The notes: a model not told the origin generated them from the sequence alone. A stretch of 64,000 nucleotides of DNA from Amaricoccus macauensis (GCF_014201905.1 NZ_JACHFM010000001.1:1440994-1504993); one strand, 5' to 3'. Positions 8,515 to 16,855 are shown, counted from the first letter of the stretch. Made by a program: numbers and translations.

Positions 8515-10449
8515 ATGAAGACGCTTTCCGCCATGGTCGCGGTCCTCGCCGGCATGGCGACCGCTTTCGGCCCGATCGCAGCCACGGCGCAGGACGCGCT
8601 GCGAGACGCCGTCAACGAGCAGCAGCGGCAATCCGACGCGGCCAATGCGACTGACCCGGCCGACGCGACCGACACGTCCGGCGCGACTGACGCGACCGAC
8701 GCGACCACCGACATGGCCACCGACACGGAAGCCGACGCCCCGGTCCTGCTGACCGAGGCGGAGCTTGACGACCTGGTGGCTCCGGTTGCGCTCTACCCGG
8801 ATGCGCTCCTCGCGCAGGTGCTGGTGGCTGCCACCTACCCGCTGCAGATCGTCGAGGCGGAGCGGTTCCTGACGGCGTCCGAGAAGATGTCCGATGCCGA
8901 GCTTGGCACCGAGCTCGAAGGAAAGACCTGGGATCCGAGCGTGCTGGTTCTCGCGTCAGGCTTTCCGACCGTCGTCCAGCGCATGTCCGAAGACCTCGAC
9001 TGGACCGATCGGCTGGGCCGCGCCATGCTCGGTCAGGACGACGACGTGCTCGCCGCCGTGCAGCGCAAGCGCGCGGAGGCGAAGGAGGTGGGCAATCTCG
9101 CCGACAACGCCGCCCAGACGGTTGCGACCGACGACACCGGCGACATCTCGATCGCCCCGGCCGATCCCAAGGTGGTCTATGTCCCGACCTATGACCCGCA
9201 GACGGTCTACACCACCCGCCCGACGGCCCAGCCGTATGTGGCGCCCATCGAGCAAGCCACGAGTGGAGGCTTGCAGCCCAATCCGCTGGTGACCGGCGCT
9301 CTCGCCTTTGGCGCGGCGTTTCTCGTGTCCCAGTTCTTCGGCAACAAGCACGACGACAAGAACGACGACGGTTGGGACGACTACTGGAACCGTCGGCAGT
9401 TCGACTGGCGCGACCGGCAGTTCTATCCGCGGCCGGGCTGGCAGCAGGTCGATGACCGGCGCGATCACTCGTGGGGCTGGGAACGGGATCGCTACTGGGA
9501 TCCGCGCGCCCGCCGCTGGGATCGCCGCGGACCGATCGCGTCGCGCGACTACGATGACTATCGGCGCGACACGCTCGGCTGGATGGTCGTGCCCGATCCC
9601 GAACGGCGTCAACCGTGGGTGCGCGGCTTCCGCCCGTCGCAGCAGACAATGAACGAGCGCGCCTTGCGGCAGGCCGAGCGGCAGGCAGCGGAACGCCGGG
9701 AAGCACGGCTGGCGGCGGAGCGGCGTGACGACCGCCGCGCCCGGCAGGCCGAGGAGCAGCGCGAGGCGCGCCTTGCGGCCGAACGGCGCGAGGCCCGGCA
9801 GAAGGTGGCGGCGGAACGCCGCCGGGATGCGGCCGCGGCCGACCGCGAGCACGCCGCGCGGCAGAAGGCAATTCTCGAGCGCCGCGCGAAGATCGAGGCA
9901 GACCAGCGCGCCCAGCAGCAGACGGACGCCAAGGCAAAGCGGGACGCGGACGCTCGCGCCAAGGCGCAGGCCGACCGGCGGGCGAAGGCGCAGGCCGACG
10001 CCAGGGCGGCCAAGGCCGATGCCGATGCTCGCGCAAAGGCGCAGGCTGACCGCCGGGCCAAGGCTCAGGCCGACGCGAAAGCCAAGGCGCAGGCCGAAAC
10101 GAAGGCCAAGGCTCAGTCGGACGCAAAGGCCAAGGCGCAGGCCGAGCGTCGCGCGCAGGCGCAGGCTGATGCAAAGGCCAAGGCGCGGGCCGAGCAGCGT
10201 GCCAAGGCGCAGGCCGACGCGAAAGCGAAAGCCAACGCCGACGCCCGGGCGGAACGTCGGGCCAAGGCTCAGGCGGATGCGAAGGCGCAAGCTCAGGCCG
10301 ATGCAAAGGCCAGGGCGCGGGCGGAGCAGCGGGCGAAAGCACAGGCTGCTCAGGCGCGCGAAGCCAACCGGGCGAAGCGCGCGGAGCAGCAACAGCAGCG
10401 CAAGGCAAAGTGCCGGCCGAACGACGAGGCGTGCCTGCGGAAGCAGTAG
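8515..10449 (+). CDS. DUF3300 secreted protein with long Ala/Lys/Gln repeat tail
   Basis: The 644-residue product starts with a signal peptide (MKTLSAMVAVLAGMATAFGPIAATAQ), followed by a Thr/Asp/Ala-rich linker. A DUF3300 domain spans about residues 75-325 (LDDLVAPVALYPDALLAQVLVAATYP, KVVYVPTYDPQTVY), with a Trp/Arg/Asp-rich segment after it. From about residue 375 to the end the protein is a highly charged, mostly helical tail built on imperfect AKAQADAKAKAQAE-like units, presumably a long single helix or coiled coil that could bind peptidoglycan or nucleic acid. The function of DUF3300 is not established. The tail DNA is internally repetitive and may vary in length between strains. Confidence 0.85.
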   Translation: MKTLSAMVAVLAGMATAFGPIAATAQDALRDAVNEQQRQSDAANATDPADATDTSGATDATDATTDMATDTEADAPVLLTEAELDDLVAPVALYPDALLAQVLVAATYPLQIVEAERFLTASEKMSDAELGTELEGKTWDPSVLVLASGFPTVVQRMSEDLDWTDRLGRAMLGQDDDVLAAVQRKRAEAKEVGNLADNAAQTVATDDTGDISIAPADPKVVYVPTYDPQTVYTTRPTAQPYVAPIEQATSGGLQPNPLVTGALAFGAAFLVSQFFGNKHDDKNDDGWDDYWNRRQFDWRDRQFYPRPGWQQVDDRRDHSWGWERDRYWDPRARRWDRRGPIASRDYDDYRRDTLGWMVVPDPERRQPWVRGFRPSQQTMNERALRQAERQAAERREARLAAERRDDRRARQAEEQREARLAAERREARQKVAAERRRDAAAADREHAARQKAILERRAKIEADQRAQQQTDAKAKRDADARAKAQADRRAKAQADARAAKADADARAKAQADRRAKAQADAKAKAQAETKAKAQSDAKAKAQAERRAQAQADAKAKARAEQRAKAQADAKAKANADARAERRAKAQADAKAQAQADAKARARAEQRAKAQAAQAREANRAKRAEQQQQRKAKCRPNDEACLRKQ

Positions 10450-10515
10450 CGCGGTCGCCGGGCGGCGCGCGCCACAGGCCGGCCGATGTCTGCTTTCCGT
10501 GTTGGTTCGCGCGGC

Positions 10516-10998
10516 TCAGGTGAACGCTTCGGGCCGCGCGGCGCGCGCCATGTGATCGAGGACGCCGTTCACGAACGACGCCTCCTTCCCGGCCGGGTAG
10601 AACGCTTTCGCCACGTCGACGTACTCGGTGATCGCCACCTTGGGCGGCGTGTTCGTCGCGACGAACTCCGCGCCCGCGACGCGGAACAGCGCACGCAGCG
10701 TCGGGTCGATCCGCGCGATCGGCCATCGCGCCACCAGCGCGGCATGGGTGAGCTGGTCGACTCGCGCCTGCTCGCTCACGGCAGCGGTCACCAGCGTGCG
10801 GAAGTGCTCGAGATCCGGCTTGGCGTAGGTCGCGCCGTCGATCTCGGAGCCGATCCGATGCGTCTCGAACTCCTCGAGCACGACCGGCAGCGCGGCTTGT
10901 GCCGCTTCCATCTGGAAAAGCGCCTGCACCGCGTAGAAGCGCGCCGCCGAGCGCATGCGGCGCGACTCGGAGACGGATGGCCGCTGCGGATTGCTCAC
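10516..10998 (-). CDS. nusB: Transcription antitermination factor NusB
   Basis: A 160-residue NusB: RMRSAARFYAVQALFQME at the N-terminus, IDPTLRALFRVAGAEF and TPPKVAITEYVDVAKAF in the middle, FVNGVLDHMAR at the end. NusB with NusE (S10) binds boxA RNA and supports rRNA antitermination. Its start overlaps the ribH stop by 4 nt (ATGA), the usual alphaproteobacterial ribH-nusB arrangement. Confidence 0.95.
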   Translation of the reverse strand: MSNPQRPSVSESRRMRSAARFYAVQALFQMEAAQAALPVVLEEFETHRIGSEIDGATYAKPDLEHFRTLVTAAVSEQARVDQLTHAALVARWPIARIDPTLRALFRVAGAEFVATNTPPKVAITEYVDVAKAFYPAGKEASFVNGVLDHMARAARPEAFT

Positions 10999-11477
10999 GA
11001 CCGACCTCCGCGGAACCTCCGGGCAAGAACGATCAGGTGCAGGGCCGCATCAGCCGCGCCGCCTCCCTTGTTCTGACCCGCCGGATCCGACCTGACGGCC
11101 GCCTGCGCGTGATTTTCCACCGTCAGGATGCCGTTGCCGATGCAGAGGCCGTCGAGCCCGAGCAGCGTGAGCCCGCGCGAGCTGTCGTTGCAGACGGTGT
11201 CGTAGTGCGTGGTCTCGCCCCGGATCACGCAACCGAGCGCAACGTAGCCGTCGTAGCTGCCGCTGCGGCTGGCCAGCTTGATCGCCGTCGGTATCTCCAG
11301 CGCGCCCGGCACCTCGACAACCTCCGCCTCGACGCCGGCATCGGCGAGCGACGCCTGTGCCCCGGCGAGGAGCCCGTCGGCGATGTCACGGTAGTAGGGC
11401 GCGATCACGATCAGCACGCGCGTCGGCGCGGTAAACTGAGGACGGGGCAGGACGGTGTGGGTCTCAGTGCTCGCCAT
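10995..11477 (-). CDS. ribH: 6,7-dimethyl-8-ribityllumazine synthase
   Basis: A 160-residue lumazine synthase that condenses 3,4-dihydroxy-2-butanone 4-phosphate with 5-amino-6-ribitylaminouracil, the penultimate riboflavin step. Diagnostic segments: VPGALEIPTAI, YVALGCVIRGETTHYD (catalytic His region), GLCIGNGILTVEN and NKGGGAADAAL. It lies 3 nt downstream of ribB and overlaps nusB by 4 nt, so the three form one transcription unit. Confidence 0.97.
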   Translation of the reverse strand: MASTETHTVLPRPQFTAPTRVLIVIAPYYRDIADGLLAGAQASLADAGVEAEVVEVPGALEIPTAIKLASRSGSYDGYVALGCVIRGETTHYDTVCNDSSRGLTLLGLDGLCIGNGILTVENHAQAAVRSDPAGQNKGGGAADAALHLIVLARRFRGGRS

Positions 11478-11480
11478 GGT

Positions 11481-12590
11481 TCAGCTCCGCGCCGGGATCG
11501 GCCGGGTCGCCGAAATCGTCAGGCCGTAGCCGTCGAGCCCCACCGGCCGCGGGCTCGGGGAATTGGTGAGCAGGATCAGCTCGCCGAGGCCGAGCGCCGT
11601 CAGGATCTGCGCGCCGATGCCATACTGACGCAGCCGGTTCGGAGAAACGTGGTCGCCGAGTTCGAGCTTGGCGCTGGTCTCGCGCAGCAGCACGACCACG
11701 CCACGGCCCTCGTCGGCGATCAGGCTCATGGCGTCATGCAGCTGGTGGCTGCGACCGCCGTGGACGCCGAGCACGTCCTCGAGCGGGTTCATCGCGTGCA
11801 TCCGCACGAGGACGGGTTCGGGCAGGGTAAGATCACCCTTGGAAAGGACGATATGCTCGCCGCCGCTGGCCGCGTCTGCGAAGATGCGCATCTGCCAGGC
11901 ACCGCCGAATGCGGAGTGAACGACCGAGACCGCGGTTTCTCGCACCAGGTTGTCGTGGCGCCGGCGGTAGGCGATGAGATCGGAGATGGTGCCGATCTTC
12001 AGGCCGTGCCGCTGGGCGAAGGCAACGAGGTCGGGCAGCCGCGCCATCGTGCCGTCTTCGTTCATGATCTCGCAGATCACGCCCGAGGCGTTGAGGCCGG
12101 CCAGCCGCGCGATGTCGACCGCGGCCTCCGTGTGGCCGGCGCGGACCAGCACGCCGCCGTCGCGGGCGCGAAGCGGGAAGATGTGGCCGGGCGTCGCGAT
12201 CTCCTGCGGCCCGGAGCGCGGGTCGATCGCCACGGCGACGGTGCGGGCGCGGTCGTGCGCCGAGATCCCTGTCGTCACGCCCTCGCGCGCCTCGATCGAC
12301 ACGGTGAACGCCGTCTCGTGGCGAGAGGAGTTGGACTGCGCCATCAGCGGCAGGCCGAGCGCGTCGAGGCGATCGCCGGTCAGCGTCAGGCAGATGAGCC
12401 CGCGGCCGTGGGTCGCCATGAAATTGATCGCATTCGGCGTGCACATCTGCGCCGGGATGACGAGGTCGCCCTCGTTCTCACGGTCCTCGTGGTCCACGAG
12501 GATGAACATGCGGCCGTTGCGGGCGTCCTCGATGATCTCGTCCACAGACGAGATGGCGTCGTGATAGGTTTGATCCGGAATAGTGGCCAT
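11481..12590 (-). CDS. ribB: 3,4-dihydroxy-2-butanone 4-phosphate synthase with degenerate GTP cyclohydrolase II-like domain
   Basis: A 369-residue two-domain protein. Residues about 8-205 are RibB (DHEDRENEGDLVIPAQ, HGRGLICLTLT, ISAHDRARTV, GHIFPLRARDGGVLVRAGHTEAA), which makes the four-carbon precursor from ribulose 5-phosphate. The remainder aligns with GTP cyclohydrolase II in layout (VHGGRSHQLHDAM, YGIGAQILTALGL), but the three zinc-binding cysteines and CDCG signature are absent. Cyclohydrolase activity is therefore not expected and must come from another gene. ATG 12590 has a GAGAGGG ribosome site; the 29 extra codons upstream are not RibB-like. Confidence 0.95.
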   Translation of the reverse strand: MATIPDQTYHDAISSVDEIIEDARNGRMFILVDHEDRENEGDLVIPAQMCTPNAINFMATHGRGLICLTLTGDRLDALGLPLMAQSNSSRHETAFTVSIEAREGVTTGISAHDRARTVAVAIDPRSGPQEIATPGHIFPLRARDGGVLVRAGHTEAAVDIARLAGLNASGVICEIMNEDGTMARLPDLVAFAQRHGLKIGTISDLIAYRRRHDNLVRETAVSVVHSAFGGAWQMRIFADAASGGEHIVLSKGDLTLPEPVLVRMHAMNPLEDVLGVHGGRSHQLHDAMSLIADEGRGVVVLLRETSAKLELGDHVSPNRLRQYGIGAQILTALGLGELILLTNSPSPRPVGLDGYGLTISATRPIPARS

Positions 12591-12645
12591 GTCCCGCCCT
12601 CTCTTCGTCGGGCGCCATAGCGCACGCCCGGCTGGAACGCCAGCG

Positions 12646-13060
12646 CTAGCACGCCGGGGCTCCGAAGAAGCGCTCACCCGTGAGATGTCCTCCGAGCCGC
12701 GCAGCCGCGCACCAGAGCCGCTCCCCGGCGATCTCGGCGATCAGCCACACGCCTCCGGGCGGCAGGTCACCGATAGCAGCGAGAATACCGGCGCGCATCT
12801 CGGACCATGGTGCAGCGAAGCGGGGGCGGGAGCGGCGGCAGCGAAGGCGATGCCATGCTCGGCGTCGAGCTGCACGGCGAGCGTGGCTGCCTCGATCGGC
12901 GGTTGCGCCGCCAGCGCGCGCGCCGTTCCGGTCACCGCCCGAAGCCGCTCGATCCTGGCGGGAGCCGGCGCTTCACCCCGCCGAAAGACCCTGAGCGCGT
13001 TCGACGATGGAACCGCCAATTGCACCGCCGATTCCTCCACCGACAGCGGCGTAACCCTCG
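12646..13060 (-). pseudogene. 3' fragment of a disrupted conserved gene (gene X) between ribE and ribB, with a frameshift
   Basis: On the minus strand one frame reads a plausible protein segment (PSSNALRVFRRGEAPAPARI onward, ending at 12741). A second frame takes over near 12825 at a G-run and reads APWSEMRAGILAAIGD, then DLPPGGVWLIAEIAGERLWC, to a TAG at 12646. Both halves look like coding sequence and fit one C-terminal domain, so I read this as one gene broken by a single-base change. No start codon or intact N-terminus is attached. Together with the 5' fragment at 13710-13796 it represents a gene that once followed ribE. Family assignment is not made. Confidence 0.55.
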
Positions 13061-13096
13061 TGAGTGAGGGCGTCTACGGCGTGCTCTCCCAAGACT

Positions 13097-13432
13097 TTAT
13101 AGTCCGATGGCATCATTCAGCATCCTATATAGGATGATAGTCCCACGACCAATAATAAAGGCTAGCAAAGCAATACACGCATACGCCCCTACACGCCTGC
13201 TAGCAGTCCTAAAGCCACCTGCTGGAACCAACGGCTCCCAAATCCAAATAAGGACCATCCAAATGGGGAATCCGCCTAAGACGAAGGCTGGATATACTGA
13301 GTACAACGAAAATCCGTGGAGGAGTTCCTCCAACCAAGGAATGACGACCAACGGACTCGCCGTACACACCGGGAACAGAATGTCTGCTCTCTCCGTAAGG
13401 TCGTCGCTGTGCACCCGCGGTGGAACAATCAT
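13097..13432 (-). CDS. Small hypothetical membrane protein in low-GC inserted DNA
   Basis: A 111-residue ORF whose base composition is clearly lower in GC than every neighbour. The product has about three hydrophobic segments (LFPVCTASPLVVIPW, YPAFVLGGFPIWMVLIWIWE, VGAYACIALLAFIIG) and no recognisable motif. ATG 13432 is preceded by GGGAAAG at a reasonable distance. It sits between the two fragments of gene X and next to an IS5-type remnant, which suggests it arrived with foreign DNA. I do not recognise a family. It may be a real cargo gene or a chance ORF. Confidence 0.45.
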   Translation of the reverse strand: MIVPPRVHSDDLTERADILFPVCTASPLVVIPWLEELLHGFSLYSVYPAFVLGGFPIWMVLIWIWEPLVPAGGFRTASRRVGAYACIALLAFIIGRGTIILYRMLNDAIGL

Positions 13433-13569
13433 TTGCTGACTTTCCCAGAAAGTGCCGTTTCCGACCTAATGTAAACGAACTACCATCTGTCTGACAGTGA
13501 TTCACTTTACAGGTGATAGAATCTGGAACGCGTCCCCCTAAACGGGATTCCCAGTGCGCCCGCTGCGTG

Positions 13570-13598
13570 ATTCATCCCTCGGAAAAGGAGGGATGAAT
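13570..13598. repeat. 11-bp inverted repeat at the edge of the IS remnant
   Basis: ATTCATCCCTC (13570-13580) and its exact complement (13588-13598) form a hairpin with a 7-nt loop immediately before the transposase-like reading frame. The octamer GTGATTCA also occurs at 13497-13504 and 13567-13574. These may be remains of insertion-sequence ends or internal regulatory structure. Confidence 0.5.
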
Positions 13599-13677
13599 AC
13601 GACGCCACGAACTGACTGACGAGGAACGGGCAATCGTCGCGCCGCTCCTTCCGAACAAGCCCTGGTCTAGGTTCGAA
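13597..13677 (+). pseudogene. IS5-family transposase remnant (N-terminal about 25 codons)
   Basis: The plus strand reads RRHELTDEERAIVAPLLPNK in one frame. This is the characteristic beginning of IS5-family (DUF4096-type) transposases. After NKPW the similarity stops and the sequence changes to unrelated DNA, with no start codon before it and no DDE domain after. It is a scar of an insertion sequence, and probably marks the event that broke gene X. Confidence 0.7.
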
Positions 13678-13709
13678 CCTCTGGCCACACCGGAGGAGCC
13701 GACGCTCCG

Positions 13710-13796
13710 GCAGTGCCGTCGCCAGCTGACCCTCGCGTCCATCGCCGGTCCGTGATTGTGGCCGATCCCGGGCAGGGGCGCGGCCGGCGCGGTCAT
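13710..13796 (-). pseudogene. 5' fragment of gene X, coupled to ribE
   Basis: ATG 13796 overlaps the ribE stop codon (ATGA), a sign of a former operon gene. The reading frame begins MTAPAAPLPGIGHNHGP, and IGHN-x-GP is a motif often seen at the N-termini of alphaproteobacterial hypothetical proteins. It continues to WRRHC, after which the frame runs antisense through the IS remnant. Only about 29 codons look native. The likely continuation is the fragment at 12646-13060. Confidence 0.5.
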
Positions 13797-14410
13797 GCCG
13801 CGGTGAAATCCGCCAGCCGGGCGACGTAGCGCGCCAGCGTGTCGATCTCGAGGTTGACCGGGTCGCCGGGCTTCGCCGTGCCCCAGGTCGTCACCTGCGT
13901 GGTGTGCGGGATGATGTTGACGCCGAAGCGCACACCCTCGACCTCGTTCACCGTCAGCGATGTGCCATTCAGCGCCACCGAGCCCTTCTGAGCGATGTAG
14001 CGCGCCAGCCGCTCCGGTGCCTCGAAGCTGAAGCGCAGGCTGTCGCCCTCGGGCACGATCGAGAGGATGTTCGCAAGCCCGTCCACGTGCCCGGAGACGA
14101 TGTGGCCGCCAAGCTCGTCGCCAAGCCGAAGCGCGCGTTCGAGATTGACGCGTCGCCCGGGCACCCAGCCGACCGCATTGCCGCGAATGTTGGTCCGCGC
14201 CACGGTCTCGGCCGAGATGTCCACGTCGAACCAGTTGCCCGCAGCGTCGGCGCCACGATCAACCACCGTCAGACAGACGCCGTCGCAGGCGATGGACGCA
14301 CCGAGCGCAATTCCTTCGGCCCGGTAGGCACAACGGATTCGGGCCCGCAGATCGCCCCGATCCTCGAGACGCTCGACGGTGCCGACATCGGAGACGATTC
14401 CCGTAAACAT
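13793..14410 (-). CDS. ribE: Riboflavin synthase (alpha subunit)
   Basis: A 205-residue protein starting MFTGIVSDVGTVERLE, the invariant riboflavin synthase N-terminus. Two internally similar lumazine-binding barrels follow (GASIACDGVCLTVV, NLERALRLGDELGGHIVSGHVDG, GSVALNGTSLTVNEVEG). It dismutates two lumazines to riboflavin. The start at 14410 is fixed by the MFTGIV motif; the longer frame upstream is not coding-like. In related genomes ribE usually directly follows ribD; here 4.3 kb of other genes separate them. Confidence 0.96.
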   Translation of the reverse strand: MFTGIVSDVGTVERLEDRGDLRARIRCAYRAEGIALGASIACDGVCLTVVDRGADAAGNWFDVDISAETVARTNIRGNAVGWVPGRRVNLERALRLGDELGGHIVSGHVDGLANILSIVPEGDSLRFSFEAPERLARYIAQKGSVALNGTSLTVNEVEGVRFGVNIIPHTTQVTTWGTAKPGDPVNLEIDTLARYVARLADFTAA

Positions 14411-14596
14411 CTTCGAGGCTCTAGCGCCTCGGCGTCGTCGCAGCAAGCCGACAGGATGCGGAACTATGCCCGGAAGGCCACAGGCCGCCATTGCCGCACG
14501 CGGCTGTAGCGTTTCGATCTGGTCCGGGGCAAGTCGTCCGGGGTAATATCGCAAGTCAAGCCAACCGGCGACAAGAACAGGCGAGAGAGGCAGTCG

Positions 14597-15727
14597 ATGC
14601 AGGGTACGCGGATCGCGCTGGCAACGGCCGCGCGCATGTTGGTGGCTGCTGTCACACTCGCTGCCTGCACGCTCCCCCGCTCGGGTCCGACGGCATCCGA
14701 CATCATCCGCGGATCGAACCAGTCAGAACTCGGGATCCACCTCGTCGACGTGACGCCGCAGATCGCCGCAATCACCCGGCCGATCGAGACCACGACGATC
14801 TCGTCAGCCTTTACCGGCGCGGGCGTTCTCTCGCCCGAGACGATCCGGGCCGGCGACACGATCTCGGTGCGGGTCTGGGAGAACGTAGACAACGGCATCC
14901 TCGCCGGGGTCGGCCAGCGCGCGGCCAATCTCGAGGCCCTTCGTGTCGGCCAGTCGGGCGACATCTTCGTGCCCTACGTCGGCGAGGTGAGGGCATCGGG
15001 CAAGACGCCGGACGAGCTCCGCCAGGACATAGCGGCGAAGCTTGCGAGCCAGACCCCCGACCCGCAGGTCGAAGTGGCGCGCGTGGCCGGGGACGGCGCC
15101 ACTGTCAGCGTCATGGGCGGGGTGCGCAATCCCGGGATCTTCCCGATCGACACCTCCACGCGCCGGATATCGGCGATGCTCGCCAAGGCGGGCGGTGTCT
15201 CGACGGTTCCGGACGTCGCACAGATCCGCGTCGAGCGTGGCGGAAACATCGGCAAGATCTGGCTTCAGGATCTCTACGACAACCCTGCGCTCGATATCGC
15301 CCTCAGACCGAATGACCAGATCGTCGTCGAGGAGGACCGCCGGTCGTTCACTGCGCTCGGCGCCACCTCGGGGCAGGCGCGGGTGGCGTTCAACAAGCGT
15401 GACATGTCCGCGCTCGAGGCGATCGCGACCTCAGGAGGTCTCGACTTCCGCACGGCCGATCCGACGGGCATCTTCGTCTTCCGCGACGAGACCGCCGACG
15501 TCGCAAACCGGGTCGTTGGAGGCGGCAATCTCGTCGGTCCGCAGCGCATGGCCTATCTGATCGATCTCACCCAGCCCGAGGGCGTCTTCGCCGCCCGGGA
15601 TTTCGTGATCCAGGATGAGGACACGGTCTACATCACCGAGGCGCCGCTGGCGTCCTGGTCCCGTGTGATCGCGATTGCCACAGCGACCGCGAGCCTCGGC
15701 CGCACCGTCGACGTGCTGACCGACTGA
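14597..15727 (+). CDS. Polysaccharide export outer-membrane lipoprotein (OPX/Wza-like)
   Basis: A 376-residue lipoprotein with lipobox LAAC at residues 21-24 and a GAGAGAGGC ribosome site. A Poly_export domain (about residues 75-155: TIRAGDTISVRVWENVDNG, RVGQSGDIFVPYVGEVRASG) is followed by two SLBB domains (VSVMGGVRNPGIFPI; FTALGATSGQARVAF). OPX proteins form the periplasmic and outer-membrane channel for capsule or exopolysaccharide. No Wzc-type kinase, polymerase or glycosyltransferase is adjacent, so it is an orphan or serves a locus elsewhere. Confidence 0.9.
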   Translation: MQGTRIALATAARMLVAAVTLAACTLPRSGPTASDIIRGSNQSELGIHLVDVTPQIAAITRPIETTTISSAFTGAGVLSPETIRAGDTISVRVWENVDNGILAGVGQRAANLEALRVGQSGDIFVPYVGEVRASGKTPDELRQDIAAKLASQTPDPQVEVARVAGDGATVSVMGGVRNPGIFPIDTSTRRISAMLAKAGGVSTVPDVAQIRVERGGNIGKIWLQDLYDNPALDIALRPNDQIVVEEDRRSFTALGATSGQARVAFNKRDMSALEAIATSGGLDFRTADPTGIFVFRDETADVANRVVGGGNLVGPQRMAYLIDLTQPEGVFAARDFVIQDEDTVYITEAPLASWSRVIAIATATASLGRTVDVLTD

Positions 15728-15932
15728 CGATCGGGGGGCCGAGCGGTTTTCGGCAACCGTTTTCGACCCCCGGGGCGGTTCCTTAATCGTTCATTAGGAC
15801 TTGAATCCCCTAAATCACTTGCGGGCGTTCCGCGAGTGTTTGTCTCGCATTCCGGCAAGTACTCGCGAGCGCACCGTAAAAACGCCCGAAACAGGGCGGG
15901 ATAGCGACTGTACTCAGAAGAGGAACGCGGAA

Positions 15933-16409
15933 TTGGGTTGGTTGGTTGATGTGGAATTCAGGAATAGCTCCATTCATGGCATGGGGATATTTGCACGGCA
16001 GGCGATCGCAGCCGGCACCCGCCTGTGGGAATACGACGAGACCATGCGCGCATGCGACGAGGCGGCATTCGAACGCCTGACGCCCCGGGAGCGGCGGTTC
16101 GCCCTGCATGGCGGGTACCTGCACAAACCGTCGGACAGGTTTCTCTGGTACACTGACGGCATGCAGTTCATGAACCATCGCCGAAGCCCGGATGCCAACG
16201 CCGGTCTCGGTCGCTGGCCCGATCTCAGCGAGGACCACACCACGGCCCTGCGCGACATCGCTGCCGGCGAGGAGCTGACGGAGGACTATACGTTCTGGTC
16301 AGACGGCGGGATCGCTCCCGACCACTGGCTGAACAGGTTCTATCTCGCGCATTGTCCCGAGCATCTCGCGTTTCTCCACCAGCTCGAGTCGATCCGGCAG
16401 GCGGCCTGA
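15933..16409 (+). CDS. SET domain protein-lysine methyltransferase-like protein
   Basis: The product of about 158 residues carries a complete small SET domain: SSIHGMGIFARQAIAAGTRL at the start, MNHRRSPDAN (the NH motif of the S-adenosylmethionine pocket) and GEELTEDYTF (the GEELxxDY motif). There is no pre-SET or post-SET cysteine cluster. The most likely start is TTG 15933 with AGAGGA 8 nt upstream; longer TTG-initiated forms from 15801 add residues unlike SET proteins. Bacterial SET proteins can methylate ribosomal or chromatin-like proteins; the target is unknown. The 205-bp gap before it has no gene. Confidence 0.82.
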   Translation: MGWLVDVEFRNSSIHGMGIFARQAIAAGTRLWEYDETMRACDEAAFERLTPRERRFALHGGYLHKPSDRFLWYTDGMQFMNHRRSPDANAGLGRWPDLSEDHTTALRDIAAGEELTEDYTFWSDGGIAPDHWLNRFYLAHCPEHLAFLHQLESIRQAA

Positions 16410-16474
16410 CCGCTCCCCCCTCCATCCGCCCCCCGCAAGGACTTCGCGGGGGTGACGGAGCCGGGAACACCGCT

Positions 16475-16855
16475 TCAGCCAAGATAGCGCCGCACCACAT
16501 CCATGAGATCATGGATCAGGACCGGCTTTGGCAGAACGCAGGTGAAGCCTGCCTCCTCACACGCAACTTCGACATCACGGGTTGCCGTCGCGGTCACCGC
16601 CACGAGGACCGGGCTCGCACCATGGATCTCTCGGATCGCGATCGCTGCAGCGAACCCGTCGAGGCGTGGCATATGCAGATCCATCAGCACCAGCCGGGGC
16701 CTGTGGCGCGCCGACATCGCCACGCCCTCATGTCCATCCCGCGCCACGTGTGGCTCGTAGCCCTGCTTTTGCAGCATGGTCCTGAGGATGAGCGCGTTCA
16801 CCGCGTTATCCTCGACGATCAGGATGCCGTCACTGCCGGGAGGTTCATGCGGCAT
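16475..16855 (-). CDS. Single-domain response regulator (REC)
   Basis: A 126-residue stand-alone receiver: acidic pair in ILIVEDNAVN, phosphoacceptor Asp in LVLMDLHMPRLDG, Thr in VAVTATAT and Lys in CVLPKPV. There is no output domain. Its ATG at 16855 lies 11 nt inside the end of the preceding kinase gene, so the two are translationally coupled. The EDN/KP pattern is that of receivers paired with hybrid-type kinases, suggesting a phosphorelay or diffusible regulator. Confidence 0.92.
   Translation of the reverse strand: MPHEPPGSDGILIVEDNAVNALILRTMLQKQGYEPHVARDGHEGVAMSARHRPRLVLMDLHMPRLDGFAAAIAIREIHGASPVLVAVTATATRDVEVACEEAGFTCVLPKPVLIHDLMDVVRRYLG

Noticed and set aside
9900-10380. Possible CRISPR-like or satellite repeat
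   Set aside because: Units are short, irregular and in codon phase, so they encode the protein tail. There are no spacers.
8612-11026. Minus-strand open frame of 804 codons, Pro/Arg/Ser-rich
   Set aside because: It lies opposite the DUF3300 gene and shifts over nusB. The low-complexity protein is the antisense of the Ala/Lys repeat tail.
12591-14596. FMN riboswitch before ribB or ribE
   Set aside because: I looked for the conserved RFN element segments and found none on the minus strand upstream of ribB, ribE or ribD.
15728-15800. Terminator after the OPX gene
   Set aside because: There is a G-run and a C-run about 30 nt apart but pairing is imperfect and no T-run follows; not strong enough to list.
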